The position numbers and the translations under genes were made by a program. The notes beneath the pieces were generated by a model, which saw nothing but the letters and a program-made list of their open reading frames with translations, had not been told where the DNA came from and did no database searches. From the NCBI GenBank assembly GCA_016720395.1, contig JADKKR010000002.1:372001-436000 (forward strand): a DNA stretch of 64,000 nt. Reading direction: 5' to 3'. Each line of letters opens with the position of its first letter. The stretch's first letter is position 1. Positions 13,014 to 22,126 of this stretch are shown piece by piece. The DNA is from Geobacteraceae bacterium. Its GTDB lineage: Bacteria > Desulfobacterota > Desulfuromonadia > Geobacterales > Pseudopelobacteraceae.

Positions 13014-16000
13014 ATGTTATTGCGCCGTCTTTATGTGACGTCTTTTCTGCTGTTTGTTCTCTTGTCAACTGTATCATCTGCAGTTGCAGATACTCAGTCC
13101 ACTGCAATCCCCGCTGACGGCAGCTACCGGTACTACGATATTAACCTTCCCACCCCTCAGAACGGTGTGCGGCTGGTTCTTTCCAGCGACTTTCCGACTG
13201 ATTTCTCTTTATTCACCGGCACAATTCACGGGAGTGGAAGCCCGGTGGCTTCGAGTGTAAACAAGACGCTGCACACCCTGCTGGTGGCTCCGGCCTCCCT
13301 GGCTGACGGGGCGTCCTATCATGTGCGGATCCGTTCCTATAACGGCGGTTTGGTGGCCATTAACTACAGCTACACCGATGATCTGACTTTCACCCGTGAT
13401 CTGACTTGGGACCCGGGCACCGACCTCGCCGGCACTGAAATCATGAATCAGCCCGATATGGCAGGTGGAGATTACCTGTTCCGCATCACCAGCCAGACTT
13501 CGTTGAACGGAGCCTGGCGCAACGCCCTCCGGGTTACCGGGGGCGAGGCCGATCTCTACATGCAGCAGACGAGTCCCCCTCTCAGCGGCGGAACTTATTC
13601 GTCGGCCCGCACCGGTTCCGACGGTTTCGTGCTGGCCGGAGCCCAGTTCAGCACCGGCCAGACCTGGTACCTGCGGGTGCATGCGTCGGCCGGCGCCACC
13701 TGGCAGCTTTACAGCGGCGACGTCTATGTGCATGACCTGGGGACGGTGGTGGCCGATGGTTCCAGTAGCAGCCCTCCTGTTACCATAGGTCCGGAAGGGA
13801 CCTATTATTTCAGCACGACCGTCGATGCCGCCACCCCGGCCTGGCGCCTCTGGCTGAACGGTGCAACCCTGCCGCTCTACGTTAAGAAGTTGACCGCACC
13901 GGTGTCTACGTCCCCAAACTATCACGAGCAGCACGAACCGGGACAGATGCTCCTGGTTCCTCCCTACCTGACCAACGCCTCCTACTTTGTTGGCGTAACC
14001 GGCGCCCCTGGAGATATCTTTACCCTTGATTCGCGCAAACAGCAGATTCTAGTTCCGTCGGCCCTCCCCGGATACAGCCAGGGTAGCGGTTTCCCCGACT
14101 TTGATTTCAATCTCACCGGCGAAGGCAATGGTGGCGGGTTCGGTTATCGCACCTATCGCATCGATGTCCCGGTTGATCAGATCGCCTGGCAGACCAATAT
14201 GACGCCGGTCAGCGGCAACCCTGAGCTGTACGTCCGCAAGGGAGATGTCCCGAACCGTTGGAGCAACGACGGGCTTTCCGAAGCACCGGCCGGGGTCGGC
14301 GACAGCATTACCCAAGTTTTGCCGACACTGACCAACGGCGTCTGGTACATCACGGTCTATGGCACCGGCACATTCAACTACACCGTTACCAGCGGCAATC
14401 CGACGGTGACGGGATCCACCTTCATCAATACCTCGGATCCGAACCCGGTGTCGCCCGGCTATTTATATCCCTACAACGCCTTCCCGATCACCAACAATGA
14501 GCCAGGGCGTTCCGGCTGGCGCTTTTATCAGGTCAGCAGCATCGATTCCCAGCTCGGGTTCCTCGGCTGGCAGCTCGACCTGGCCAACCAGATTGCCGGG
14601 AGTGAGATCGCTATCCGCCGCAACGCCGTACCATCGCGCTGGCTTTACCGGACCGGCGGGGATGTTTATCACGCCACAGTCAGCGAGGCCAACCATGCGG
14701 ATGTCTCCAGTACTGTTGGCTTTCTTCAGCATCCCGGACATCCAGCGGACATCTGGTACATCGGTATCAATACTCCCAATCAGGCCCTGGGAGCCTTCCA
14801 GTTGACAACGCGCGAGATCCCTGCGCCACTGCACAGCTTTACCGGGAGCACCATCGATGTGTCCAATCAGCCGGCCGCAACCTGGAAATGGTTTAAGTAC
14901 ACCGTTCCTACCGATGCTCTTGGCTGGGATTTCCGCCTGAAGGCAACGGGAGGTACGCCTCGGTTGGTAGTGCGCCGCGACCAGCTGCCGGCGGCATTCG
15001 GCTCCACCTATTCGATCAACTGGCGTTCTGACTGGCCGACCGGTTACCAGTGGGAGGGCGGTGACGACTGGACCGGCCGCTACAACAACCCCGGCCCGGT
15101 CCGTGACAGGAACAAATACCTGGTGATGGGGATGGGGAGTCCCCTTGAACCGGGGACCTACTTTGTGGGCGTCAGCGGCGCCGACACCATGAGTTACACA
15201 TTGGAGAGCCGTGGCATCGGTATCGGCAATGACAGCCTCGGCACACCCTGGCCGATCCCGGTGGGCGACCTGGGCGCCTTCAGCGGCGGCAGCGTCAGCG
15301 GCAGCGGCCTTGCCCCGCGTGAAGCGGCCTACTACCGGGTCACCGTTCCGGCCGGCACCACCAGCTGGTCGGCAAAACTGGCCTCGTCCGTAGGCGAATC
15401 GCTGCTGCTGATCCGCCAGGGACGCCTGCCGAACATCTACGCCGCCAACGGCACCGAATCCGACAACGCCAGTTCCTTCAACGGCAATCTGCGGCAGAAG
15501 AGCGGCGCCGAATACTTCTACAAATACCAACCCTCCAGCGGTGCAACGACCATTACCCCCGGTATCTATTACCTGGCGGTGGTAAGCGAGGGTCAGAATC
15601 CGGCCAGCAACACCACCATCGGCACGGGTAGCGTGGAGTATACCCTGACCAGTGAAGGAACAGTCCCGATCAACGACAAGACCGGTACGCCGGTCACGGC
15701 GATCAGCCCGGTGAGCTGGAGTGGTGAGACACAGTTGTACGGTCAGCAGAAGATTTATCGTTTTCGCCTTCCCGCCGGTCTGACCAGTGCCGAGGTGCGG
15801 CTGAAGAACCGTGTGGGCAACCCGACCATGAGCATGCGCCAGGATGCTGCCGGTAGCGGCCTGATCCCCAATCCTGCTTACGCCACCTACCGTGCAAATG
15901 AAGGGGGGCGTGCCTACACTACGAACAATGACACGCTGATAACCCTGACCCAGCCGGCAGAAGGAGACTATACGGTAATCGTTTCCAACCAGAGTCTGTA

Positions 16001-16469
16001 TGTCTCGCCGACCACCACATATCCCGATGCGGGATACGACTTGGAGATAGCCGCCCAGGGAGTGGTGGACCTCGTATTCACCAATAGCAGCCTCCCGGTC
16101 AACAATCAGGAGGCCAACACCTGGCGCTACTTCAAGATGGTCGTTCCTACCGATGCTCTTGGCTGGGATTTCCGCCTGAAGGCAACGGGAGGTACGCCTC
16201 GGTTGGTAGTGCGCCGCGACCAGCTGCCGGCGGCATTCGGCTCCACCTATTCGATCAACTGGCGTTCTGACTGGCCGACCGGTTACCAGTGGGAGGGCGG
16301 TGACGACTGGACCGGCCGCTACAACAACCCCGGCCCGGTCCGTGACAGGAACAAATACCTGGTGATGGGGATGGGGAGTCCCCTTGAACCGGGGACCTAC
16401 TTTGTGGGCGTCAGCGGCGCCGACACCATGAGTTACATTGGAGAGCCGTGGCATCGGTATCGGCAATGA
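13014..16469 (+). CDS. secreted PPC-type repeat protein, N-terminal part (frameshifted)
   Basis: ATG 13014 has GGAGG 6 nt upstream; a signal peptide follows (RRLYVTSFLLFVLLSTVSS, then AVADTQ). The rest is repeated beta-rich units of about 100-140 aa resembling bacterial pre-peptidase C-terminal (PPC) domains, with endings like GTYFVGVSGADTMSYTLESR. The frame ends abruptly as MSYIGEPWHRYRQ because two bases (CA) present in the flanking tandem copies are missing at 16437. With them restored, the frame would run on to 21195, giving about 2,727 aa. A surface or extracellular adhesion/scaffold role is inferred; no catalytic motif seen. Confidence 0.8.
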   Translation: MLLRRLYVTSFLLFVLLSTVSSAVADTQSTAIPADGSYRYYDINLPTPQNGVRLVLSSDFPTDFSLFTGTIHGSGSPVASSVNKTLHTLLVAPASLADGASYHVRIRSYNGGLVAINYSYTDDLTFTRDLTWDPGTDLAGTEIMNQPDMAGGDYLFRITSQTSLNGAWRNALRVTGGEADLYMQQTSPPLSGGTYSSARTGSDGFVLAGAQFSTGQTWYLRVHASAGATWQLYSGDVYVHDLGTVVADGSSSSPPVTIGPEGTYYFSTTVDAATPAWRLWLNGATLPLYVKKLTAPVSTSPNYHEQHEPGQMLLVPPYLTNASYFVGVTGAPGDIFTLDSRKQQILVPSALPGYSQGSGFPDFDFNLTGEGNGGGFGYRTYRIDVPVDQIAWQTNMTPVSGNPELYVRKGDVPNRWSNDGLSEAPAGVGDSITQVLPTLTNGVWYITVYGTGTFNYTVTSGNPTVTGSTFINTSDPNPVSPGYLYPYNAFPITNNEPGRSGWRFYQVSSIDSQLGFLGWQLDLANQIAGSEIAIRRNAVPSRWLYRTGGDVYHATVSEANHADVSSTVGFLQHPGHPADIWYIGINTPNQALGAFQLTTREIPAPLHSFTGSTIDVSNQPAATWKWFKYTVPTDALGWDFRLKATGGTPRLVVRRDQLPAAFGSTYSINWRSDWPTGYQWEGGDDWTGRYNNPGPVRDRNKYLVMGMGSPLEPGTYFVGVSGADTMSYTLESRGIGIGNDSLGTPWPIPVGDLGAFSGGSVSGSGLAPREAAYYRVTVPAGTTSWSAKLASSVGESLLLIRQGRLPNIYAANGTESDNASSFNGNLRQKSGAEYFYKYQPSSGATTITPGIYYLAVVSEGQNPASNTTIGTGSVEYTLTSEGTVPINDKTGTPVTAISPVSWSGETQLYGQQKIYRFRLPAGLTSAEVRLKNRVGNPTMSMRQDAAGSGLIPNPAYATYRANEGGRAYTTNNDTLITLTQPAEGDYTVIVSNQSLYVSPTTTYPDAGYDLEIAAQGVVDLVFTNSSLPVNNQEANTWRYFKMVVPTDALGWDFRLKATGGTPRLVVRRDQLPAAFGSTYSINWRSDWPTGYQWEGGDDWTGRYNNPGPVRDRNKYLVMGMGSPLEPGTYFVGVSGADTMSYIGEPWHRYRQ

Positions 16470-18520
16470 CAGCCTCGGCACACCCTGGCCGATCCCGGTG
16501 GGCGACCTGGGCGCCTTCAGCGGCGGCAGCGTCAGCGGCAGCGGCCTTGCCCCGCGTGAAGCGGCCTACTACCGGGTCACCGTTCCGGCCGGCACCACCA
16601 GCTGGTCGGCAAAACTGGCCTCGTCCGTAGGCGAATCGCTGCTGCTGATCCGCCAGGGACGCCTGCCGAACATCTACGCCGCCAACGGCACCGAATCCGA
16701 CAACGCCAGTTCCTTCAACGGCAATCTGCGGCAGAAGAGCGGCGCCGAATACTTCTACAAATACCAACCCTCCAGCGGTGCAACGACCATTACCCCCGGT
16801 ATCTATTACCTGGCGGTGGTAAGCGAGGGTCAGAATCCGGCCAGCAACACCACCATCGGCACGGGTAGCGTGGAGTACACTCTGACCAGTGAAGGAACGG
16901 TCCCGATCAACGACAAGACCGGTACGCCGGTCACTGCGATCAGCCCGGTGAGCTGGAGTGGTGAGACACAGTTGTACGGTCAGCAGAAGATTTATCGTTT
17001 CCGCCTTCCCGCCGGCTTGACCAGTGCCGAGGTGCGGCTGAAGAACCGTGTGGGCAACCCGACCATGAGCATGCGCCAGGATGCTGCCGGTAGCGGCCTG
17101 ATCCCCAATCCTGCTTACGCCACCTACCGTGCAAATGAAGGGGGGCGTGCCTACACTACGAACAATGACACGCTGATAACCCTGACCCAGCCGGCAGAAG
17201 GAGACTATACGGTAATCGTTTCCAACCAGAGTCTGTATGTCTCGCCGACCACCACATATCCCGATGCGGGATACGACTTGGAGATAGCCGCCCAGGGAGT
17301 GGTGGACCTCGTATTCACCAATAGCAGCCTCCCGGTCAACAATCAGGAGGCCAACACCTGGCGCTACTTCAAGATGGTCGTTCCTACCGATGCTCTTGGC
17401 TGGGATTTCCGCCTGAAGGCAACGGGAGGTACGCCTCGGTTGGTAGTGCGCCGCGACCAGCTGCCGGCGGCATTCGGCTCCACCTATTCGATCAACTGGC
17501 GTTCTGACTGGCCGACCGGTTACCAGTGGGAGGGCGGTGACGACTGGACCGGCCGCTACAACAACCCCGGCCCGGTCCGTGACAGGAACAAATACCTGGT
17601 GATGGGGATGGGGAGTCCCCTTGAACCGGGGACCTACTTTGTGGGCGTCAGCGGCGCCGACACCATGAGTTACACATTGGAGAGCCGTGGCATCGGTATC
17701 GGCAATGACAGCCTCGGCACACCCTGGCCGATCCCGGTGGGCGACCTGGGCGCCTTCAGCGGCGGCAGCGTCAGCGGCAGCGGCCTTGCCCCGCGTGAAG
17801 CGGCCTACTACCGGGTCACCGTTCCGGCCGGCACCACCAGCTGGTCGGCAAAACTGGCCTCGTCCGTAGGCGAATCGCTGCTGCTGATCCGCCAGGGACG
17901 CCTGCCGAACATCTACGCCGCCAACGGCACCGAATCCGACAACGCCAGTTCCTTCAACGGCAATCTGCGGCAGAAGAGCGGCGCCGAATACTTCTACAAA
18001 TACCAACCCTCCAGCGGTGCAACGACCATTACCCCCGGTATCTATTACCTGGCGGTGGTAAGCGAGGGTCAGAATCCGGCCAGCAACACCACCATCGGCA
18101 CGGGTAGCGTGGAGTATACCCTGACCAGTGAAGGAACAGTCCCGATCAACGACAAGACCGGTACGCCGGTCACGGCGATCAGCCCGGTGAGCTGGAGTGG
18201 TGAGACACAGTTGTACGGTCAGCAGAAGATTTATCGTTTCCGCCTTCCCGCCGGCTTGACCAGTGCCGAGGTCCGTCTGAAAAACCGTATCGGCAACCCG
18301 ACCATGAGCATGCGCCAGGATGCTGCCGGTAGCGGCCTGATCCCCAATCCTGCTTACGCCACCTACCGTGCAAATGAAGGGGGGCGTGCCTACACCACCT
18401 ACAACGACACGCTGATAACGGTTCCGCAGCCGGTGGAAGGTGACTATACGGTAATCGTTTCCAATCAGAGTCTGTATGTATTTCCGACCACCACCTATCC
18501 GGACGCGGGGTATGATCTGG
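14904..18520 (+). repeat. three near-identical 1.24-kb tandem coding repeats
   Basis: Unit 1 begins at 14904, unit 2 at 16143 and unit 3 at 17380, each at GTTCCTACCGATGCTCTTGG. Period 1 is 1,239 nt (413 codons); period 2 is 1,237 nt, the two-base difference being the frameshift. Unit 3 drifts from about 18270 and ends near 18520. By eye only a few silent or conservative substitutions separate the units (for example near 15640/16875/18115), which points to recent duplication or ongoing gene conversion. Confidence 0.93.
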
Positions 18521-21195
18521 AGGTACGGGCACTGACGCCGGCTCCGTTACCGATTACCGGTGGTGCTGTAGGCGGATCGCTGGTTGACCAGCAGGTTGCC
18601 TATTACCAGGTGGAGGTGCCGGCAGCGGTCAACGGCCAACCGGTTTTGGGGTGGCTGCTGAAGAGTGCCGTCAGCAGCGGCGCAGTCAACATCCGGGCCC
18701 GTAAGGACCTGGTGCCGGGCAGTACCACTGCCGGCGTCGTGGCCAGCGCCAATTCCGCCATCACCATTGTGCCGCCGGTGCTGACACCCGGCACCTGGTA
18801 TGTGGAGGTCAAAGGCACCGGAATTACCGACTATACCCTGAGCAGTGATATTGTCAGCGCCGATCCTGCCAAGCATCGCCGTACCTGGGCAATGCCCTCA
18901 CGGATCGGTACATTTACCCAGCCGGGCCTTACAGCTCCCTGGTTCGGCGATTCGGGAATTGATGATTCAGGAGCACCGATCATCAACCCGGATACCTTCG
19001 ACCAGGGAACCGACCTGGCCAGGGGGGAGTGGCATTTCTACCGGGTGAGCGTGCCGGTGGGCAACAGTGCGCTGTTGCGTACCGTGGTCGAGGCGCTCAG
19101 TGGTACACCGCAGGTTTATCTGAGGACCGGCAATGTGCCGAGCATCGATCATTCCACCAACACCACGACTCCGACCTCTTTCTATCTCAATTATGCCTAT
19201 GACCGGTCCCAAACCCTGACCGGCACCCTATACGGCAACTGGGTTCCGCTGGACGGGAAGGTGGAGACTGCTCTCCCTGCCGGGGACTGGTGGATCGGGG
19301 TCCGGGCGGTAACTACCAATATCCGCTACAGGCTCAGACTTGCCGCCGGTGATGTCCATGATGCCGGCGGGACCCGGCTCGACACTGCCGGCTACGTCCA
19401 GGATCTGGCCCAGAGCGGCGGGAGCGTCACTGGCCAGAATCTTGCGGCTAAAGACATGCGTTATTACCGGGTCACAGTGCCGCAGTCATCCACGACGCTA
19501 GCCGGCAGCACACCCCTGTCCTGGAACCTGACCCTGGCCCAGCAGGTCGGTGATGTGGTTGTCTTTATCCGTGATACCATTCCTCCCGGACAGGGAAGTG
19601 ATGGAAATGCCGGATCAACTGTTTCATATTCCGCCGCGCAAAGCAGTTATTTCCAGGACTGGTTTGATGACAATAGCCCCCTGAGTCCGGTTCCCTATAC
19701 CGTCATTGACGCTCCCGGTACCACCTCACTTTCTCTGCCTCCGGTTGAGCCGGGCAAGACCTATTATCTGGGTGTCTATGCCCGTACAGACGCGACCTTT
19801 GACCTCTCTTCATCTGTTGGTGGCAGCAATCTGGCTTTGACGGCGGTGCTCCCCTTTGCGGGAGGCACCGATTCCAGGACCCTGGCTGTAAATGAAACAG
19901 CTTTGTACCGTATTGACGTGCCGTCCAATGCTATCCTCTGGCATCACAGCAGCACCAATGTGGCTGGTGTCCAATCCTATCTGATGCAGGGGACAGTTCC
20001 TCCAGAAAACACGTATGCCCACTGGCGCAGTAGCAGTTCAGTCAATACGGTCCTCAACCAGGCGCTGGGCGTATTCCCATGGCAGGGGGGGCACTCTTAC
20101 TACCTGCTGGTTAGAAATACCACCGCAACAGCCCAACCGTTCAGCATAACTATGGATGGCCGTTCGGAACTGGTGACGCTGAATATAACAGTGGCCGGTA
20201 ACGGCTCGGGAAGTATCGGCAGTTCACCCAGCCTGATCAGCTGTGCGTCGGGTACCTGCTCGGCCCAGATATTCCCGTACACGTCGATCACACTGACCAG
20301 AAACTGGGCTACGGGCACGACCTTCACAGGCTGGAGCGGGGATTGCAGTGGTACCGGCAACTGTACACTCATCATGAACGTGCCGCATACGGCTACAGCT
20401 ACATTTACCCTGAACAGCTACACTGTCACAACCAGCCGTACTGGTAATATCGGAGGCAGCATCACCAGTTCCCCGGCCGGTATTGATTGCCGGGCCGGCG
20501 GCACCTGCAGCACTTTGTTTCTCTATGGCACCGGAATCACCCTGACTGCTACTCCGGACGCCGGATACGTCTTCACCGGTTGGAGCAATGCCTGCACAGG
20601 GACCGGTGCCTGCGCCTTTACCGTGGACAACAACAAGACCGCCACCGCGACCTTTGCCCCACTGCGTACACTTACGGTTGGTTTTAACGGTAGCGGCAGC
20701 GGCACGGTCACCAGCACCAGTGATGCGGGCATCTCCTGCACCACCGGCAGTACCGTCGGCTGCACCTATGACTACTTGAATGGAACCGTGGTCACTCTCA
20801 TTGCCGTTCCTGACTGGAAGTCGGTCTTCAGCAACTGGACCGGTGTCACCTTCAGCAGCGGCTCGAACGGCAGCATCACCATGAGCACCACTGCCAAAAC
20901 CGTGACCGCCACCTTTGGTTCCGCCGCCAATGCCAGGATAGGAGCGCAGGACTATGCGACTCTTCTGGCGGCTTATACTGCTGCGCCGACCGGTGCGACC
21001 ATTCTGATGAAGGACCTGGTTTTCCAGGAAGACTCTTTCTTTGAGCCGACAGACGTTGCTGCAATCTATACCCTCAAGGGTGGTTTCACTGATTTTGCCG
21101 GCAGTGCTGCGGCCGGCTATTCAACTATCAAGGGTGACCTGAAGGTTCTCAAAGGCCGGTTGAATGTACAGCGCCTGATAGTAAGGCAGCCATAG
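16438..21195 (+). CDS. secreted PPC-type repeat protein, C-terminal part (frameshifted)
   Basis: Continuation of the protein starting at 13014, in the shifted frame after the 2-bp loss; it has no ribosome site of its own, so it is likely not made separately. Contents: rest of unit 2, unit 3, further PPC-like domains to about 20150, then three Cys-containing InlB-type bacterial repeats (for example ISCASGTCSAQIFP then FTGWSGDCSGTGNC). A terminal module of about 85 aa follows (ending GRLNVQRLIVRQP). The Cys pairs probably form disulphides outside the cell. The terminal module is also found at the end of the M6 protease at 24039-26933, suggesting a shared surface-location or sorting function (inference). 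Confidence 0.8.
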   Translation: MESRGIGIGNDSLGTPWPIPVGDLGAFSGGSVSGSGLAPREAAYYRVTVPAGTTSWSAKLASSVGESLLLIRQGRLPNIYAANGTESDNASSFNGNLRQKSGAEYFYKYQPSSGATTITPGIYYLAVVSEGQNPASNTTIGTGSVEYTLTSEGTVPINDKTGTPVTAISPVSWSGETQLYGQQKIYRFRLPAGLTSAEVRLKNRVGNPTMSMRQDAAGSGLIPNPAYATYRANEGGRAYTTNNDTLITLTQPAEGDYTVIVSNQSLYVSPTTTYPDAGYDLEIAAQGVVDLVFTNSSLPVNNQEANTWRYFKMVVPTDALGWDFRLKATGGTPRLVVRRDQLPAAFGSTYSINWRSDWPTGYQWEGGDDWTGRYNNPGPVRDRNKYLVMGMGSPLEPGTYFVGVSGADTMSYTLESRGIGIGNDSLGTPWPIPVGDLGAFSGGSVSGSGLAPREAAYYRVTVPAGTTSWSAKLASSVGESLLLIRQGRLPNIYAANGTESDNASSFNGNLRQKSGAEYFYKYQPSSGATTITPGIYYLAVVSEGQNPASNTTIGTGSVEYTLTSEGTVPINDKTGTPVTAISPVSWSGETQLYGQQKIYRFRLPAGLTSAEVRLKNRIGNPTMSMRQDAAGSGLIPNPAYATYRANEGGRAYTTYNDTLITVPQPVEGDYTVIVSNQSLYVFPTTTYPDAGYDLEVRALTPAPLPITGGAVGGSLVDQQVAYYQVEVPAAVNGQPVLGWLLKSAVSSGAVNIRARKDLVPGSTTAGVVASANSAITIVPPVLTPGTWYVEVKGTGITDYTLSSDIVSADPAKHRRTWAMPSRIGTFTQPGLTAPWFGDSGIDDSGAPIINPDTFDQGTDLARGEWHFYRVSVPVGNSALLRTVVEALSGTPQVYLRTGNVPSIDHSTNTTTPTSFYLNYAYDRSQTLTGTLYGNWVPLDGKVETALPAGDWWIGVRAVTTNIRYRLRLAAGDVHDAGGTRLDTAGYVQDLAQSGGSVTGQNLAAKDMRYYRVTVPQSSTTLAGSTPLSWNLTLAQQVGDVVVFIRDTIPPGQGSDGNAGSTVSYSAAQSSYFQDWFDDNSPLSPVPYTVIDAPGTTSLSLPPVEPGKTYYLGVYARTDATFDLSSSVGGSNLALTAVLPFAGGTDSRTLAVNETALYRIDVPSNAILWHHSSTNVAGVQSYLMQGTVPPENTYAHWRSSSSVNTVLNQALGVFPWQGGHSYYLLVRNTTATAQPFSITMDGRSELVTLNITVAGNGSGSIGSSPSLISCASGTCSAQIFPYTSITLTRNWATGTTFTGWSGDCSGTGNCTLIMNVPHTATATFTLNSYTVTTSRTGNIGGSITSSPAGIDCRAGGTCSTLFLYGTGITLTATPDAGYVFTGWSNACTGTGACAFTVDNNKTATATFAPLRTLTVGFNGSGSGTVTSTSDAGISCTTGSTVGCTYDYLNGTVVTLIAVPDWKSVFSNWTGVTFSSGSNGSITMSTTAKTVTATFGSAANARIGAQDYATLLAAYTAAPTGATILMKDLVFQEDSFFEPTDVAAIYTLKGGFTDFAGSAAAGYSTIKGDLKVLKGRLNVQRLIVRQP

Positions 21196-21225
21196 AGGAC
21201 CAGACTGATTCCGATCTTATCCGGC

Positions 21226-21249
21226 CCGGGAGAGTCACAACGCTCCCGG
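21226..21249 (+). terminator. hairpin after the PPC-repeat gene
   Basis: CCGGGAG and CTCCCGG form a 7-bp perfect stem with a 10-nt loop, extendable by a few pairs; a T-rich TGTTTCCCC follows a few bases later. It lies 30 nt after the stop codon of the repeat protein and before the MBL-fold gene. Confidence 0.5.
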
Positions 21250-21334
21250 CTCGGGCTGTTTCCCCTCTGGAAAACCGCCTTGCCTGCTGTTTGCAATTCT
21301 GGTAATAATGAGCAGGTTTCAGGAAAGGTGCGCG

Positions 21335-22126
21335 ATGAAGGTTACTATTCTGGGGAGCGGGACATCTACCGGCGTTCCGATGGTGGGGTGCAACTGCCGG
21401 GTCTGCTCTTCGGATGAGCCGGGCGACAAGCGCACCCGGTCCTCCCTGCTGGTCCAGCACAACGGGCACAACATCCTGATCGACGCTTCAACGGACCTGC
21501 GCCTCCAGGCGCTTCGCGAAGGCATCGGGCGGATTGACGCGGTCCTCTTTACCCACTCCCATGCCGATCATGTCAACGGTATCGATGATCTGCGCGGTTT
21601 TCACTTTTTACACAGGGATCTCATCCCCTGTTTCGGCTCCCGGATGACTCTTGAGATTTTGCTGAACGGTTTCGGTTATATCTTCCATGAACAGGAAGGG
21701 TCCGGTTACACACCGATTCTCAAGCCGGTAGAGGTTGCTGAGCCCTTTGAACTGTTCGGGCTGACCGTCATACCGGTCCCGCTGGAGCACGGCAGGACGC
21801 CGGCACTCGGTTTCCGCATCGGCAGGTTTGCCTATCTCACCGATTGCAACGGCATCCCGCCGGCATCACTGGCGCTCCTGGACGGGCTGGATGTGCTGGT
21901 GGTCGATGGCCTGCGCTGGAAGACGCACCCGTTTCACTTCAACATCGAAGAGGCCATTGCAGTGACAACACCTCTGAAGCCGGGCCGCACCATACTTACC
22001 CATCTCTCCCACGATGTGCTCTTTGCCGACGGTGCCGCCCTGCCTCCGGGATACGAGTTCGCCTCTGACGGGATGACATTTGATGTACACGCCGCCCGAT
22101 CCGGGGCAGGGGGATGCAATGCATAA
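21335..22126 (+). CDS. MBL-fold metallo-hydrolase (PhnP-like)
   Basis: 263 aa. Starts with the ILGSGTSTGVPMVGCNCRVC segment typical of PhnP-like members, then the metal motif THSHADHVNGIDD and later His/Asp ligands (VPLEHGR, LTDCNG, THLSHDVLF). The family binds two metals and cleaves phosphodiesters or thioesters; the substrate here is unknown. Start ATG 21335 has AGGAAAGG 6 nt upstream. A weak -35/-10-like pair (TTGCCT, 17 nt, TAATAA) lies at 21280-21308. Its stop overlaps the start of the next gene by 8 nt, so the two are translationally coupled. Confidence 0.9.
   Translation: MKVTILGSGTSTGVPMVGCNCRVCSSDEPGDKRTRSSLLVQHNGHNILIDASTDLRLQALREGIGRIDAVLFTHSHADHVNGIDDLRGFHFLHRDLIPCFGSRMTLEILLNGFGYIFHEQEGSGYTPILKPVEVAEPFELFGLTVIPVPLEHGRTPALGFRIGRFAYLTDCNGIPPASLALLDGLDVLVVDGLRWKTHPFHFNIEEAIAVTTPLKPGRTILTHLSHDVLFADGAALPPGYEFASDGMTFDVHAARSGAGGCNA

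Noticed and set aside
14463..18006. Long open frames on the minus strand across the PPC repeats (672 and 531 codons)
   Set aside because: They mirror the coding repeats on the other strand, have no ribosome site, and show low-complexity composition; the plus strand has the signal peptide and domain features.
14904..18520. CRISPR-like or mobile-element repeat
   Set aside because: Units are 1.24 kb, coding and contiguous, without spacers or a transposase.
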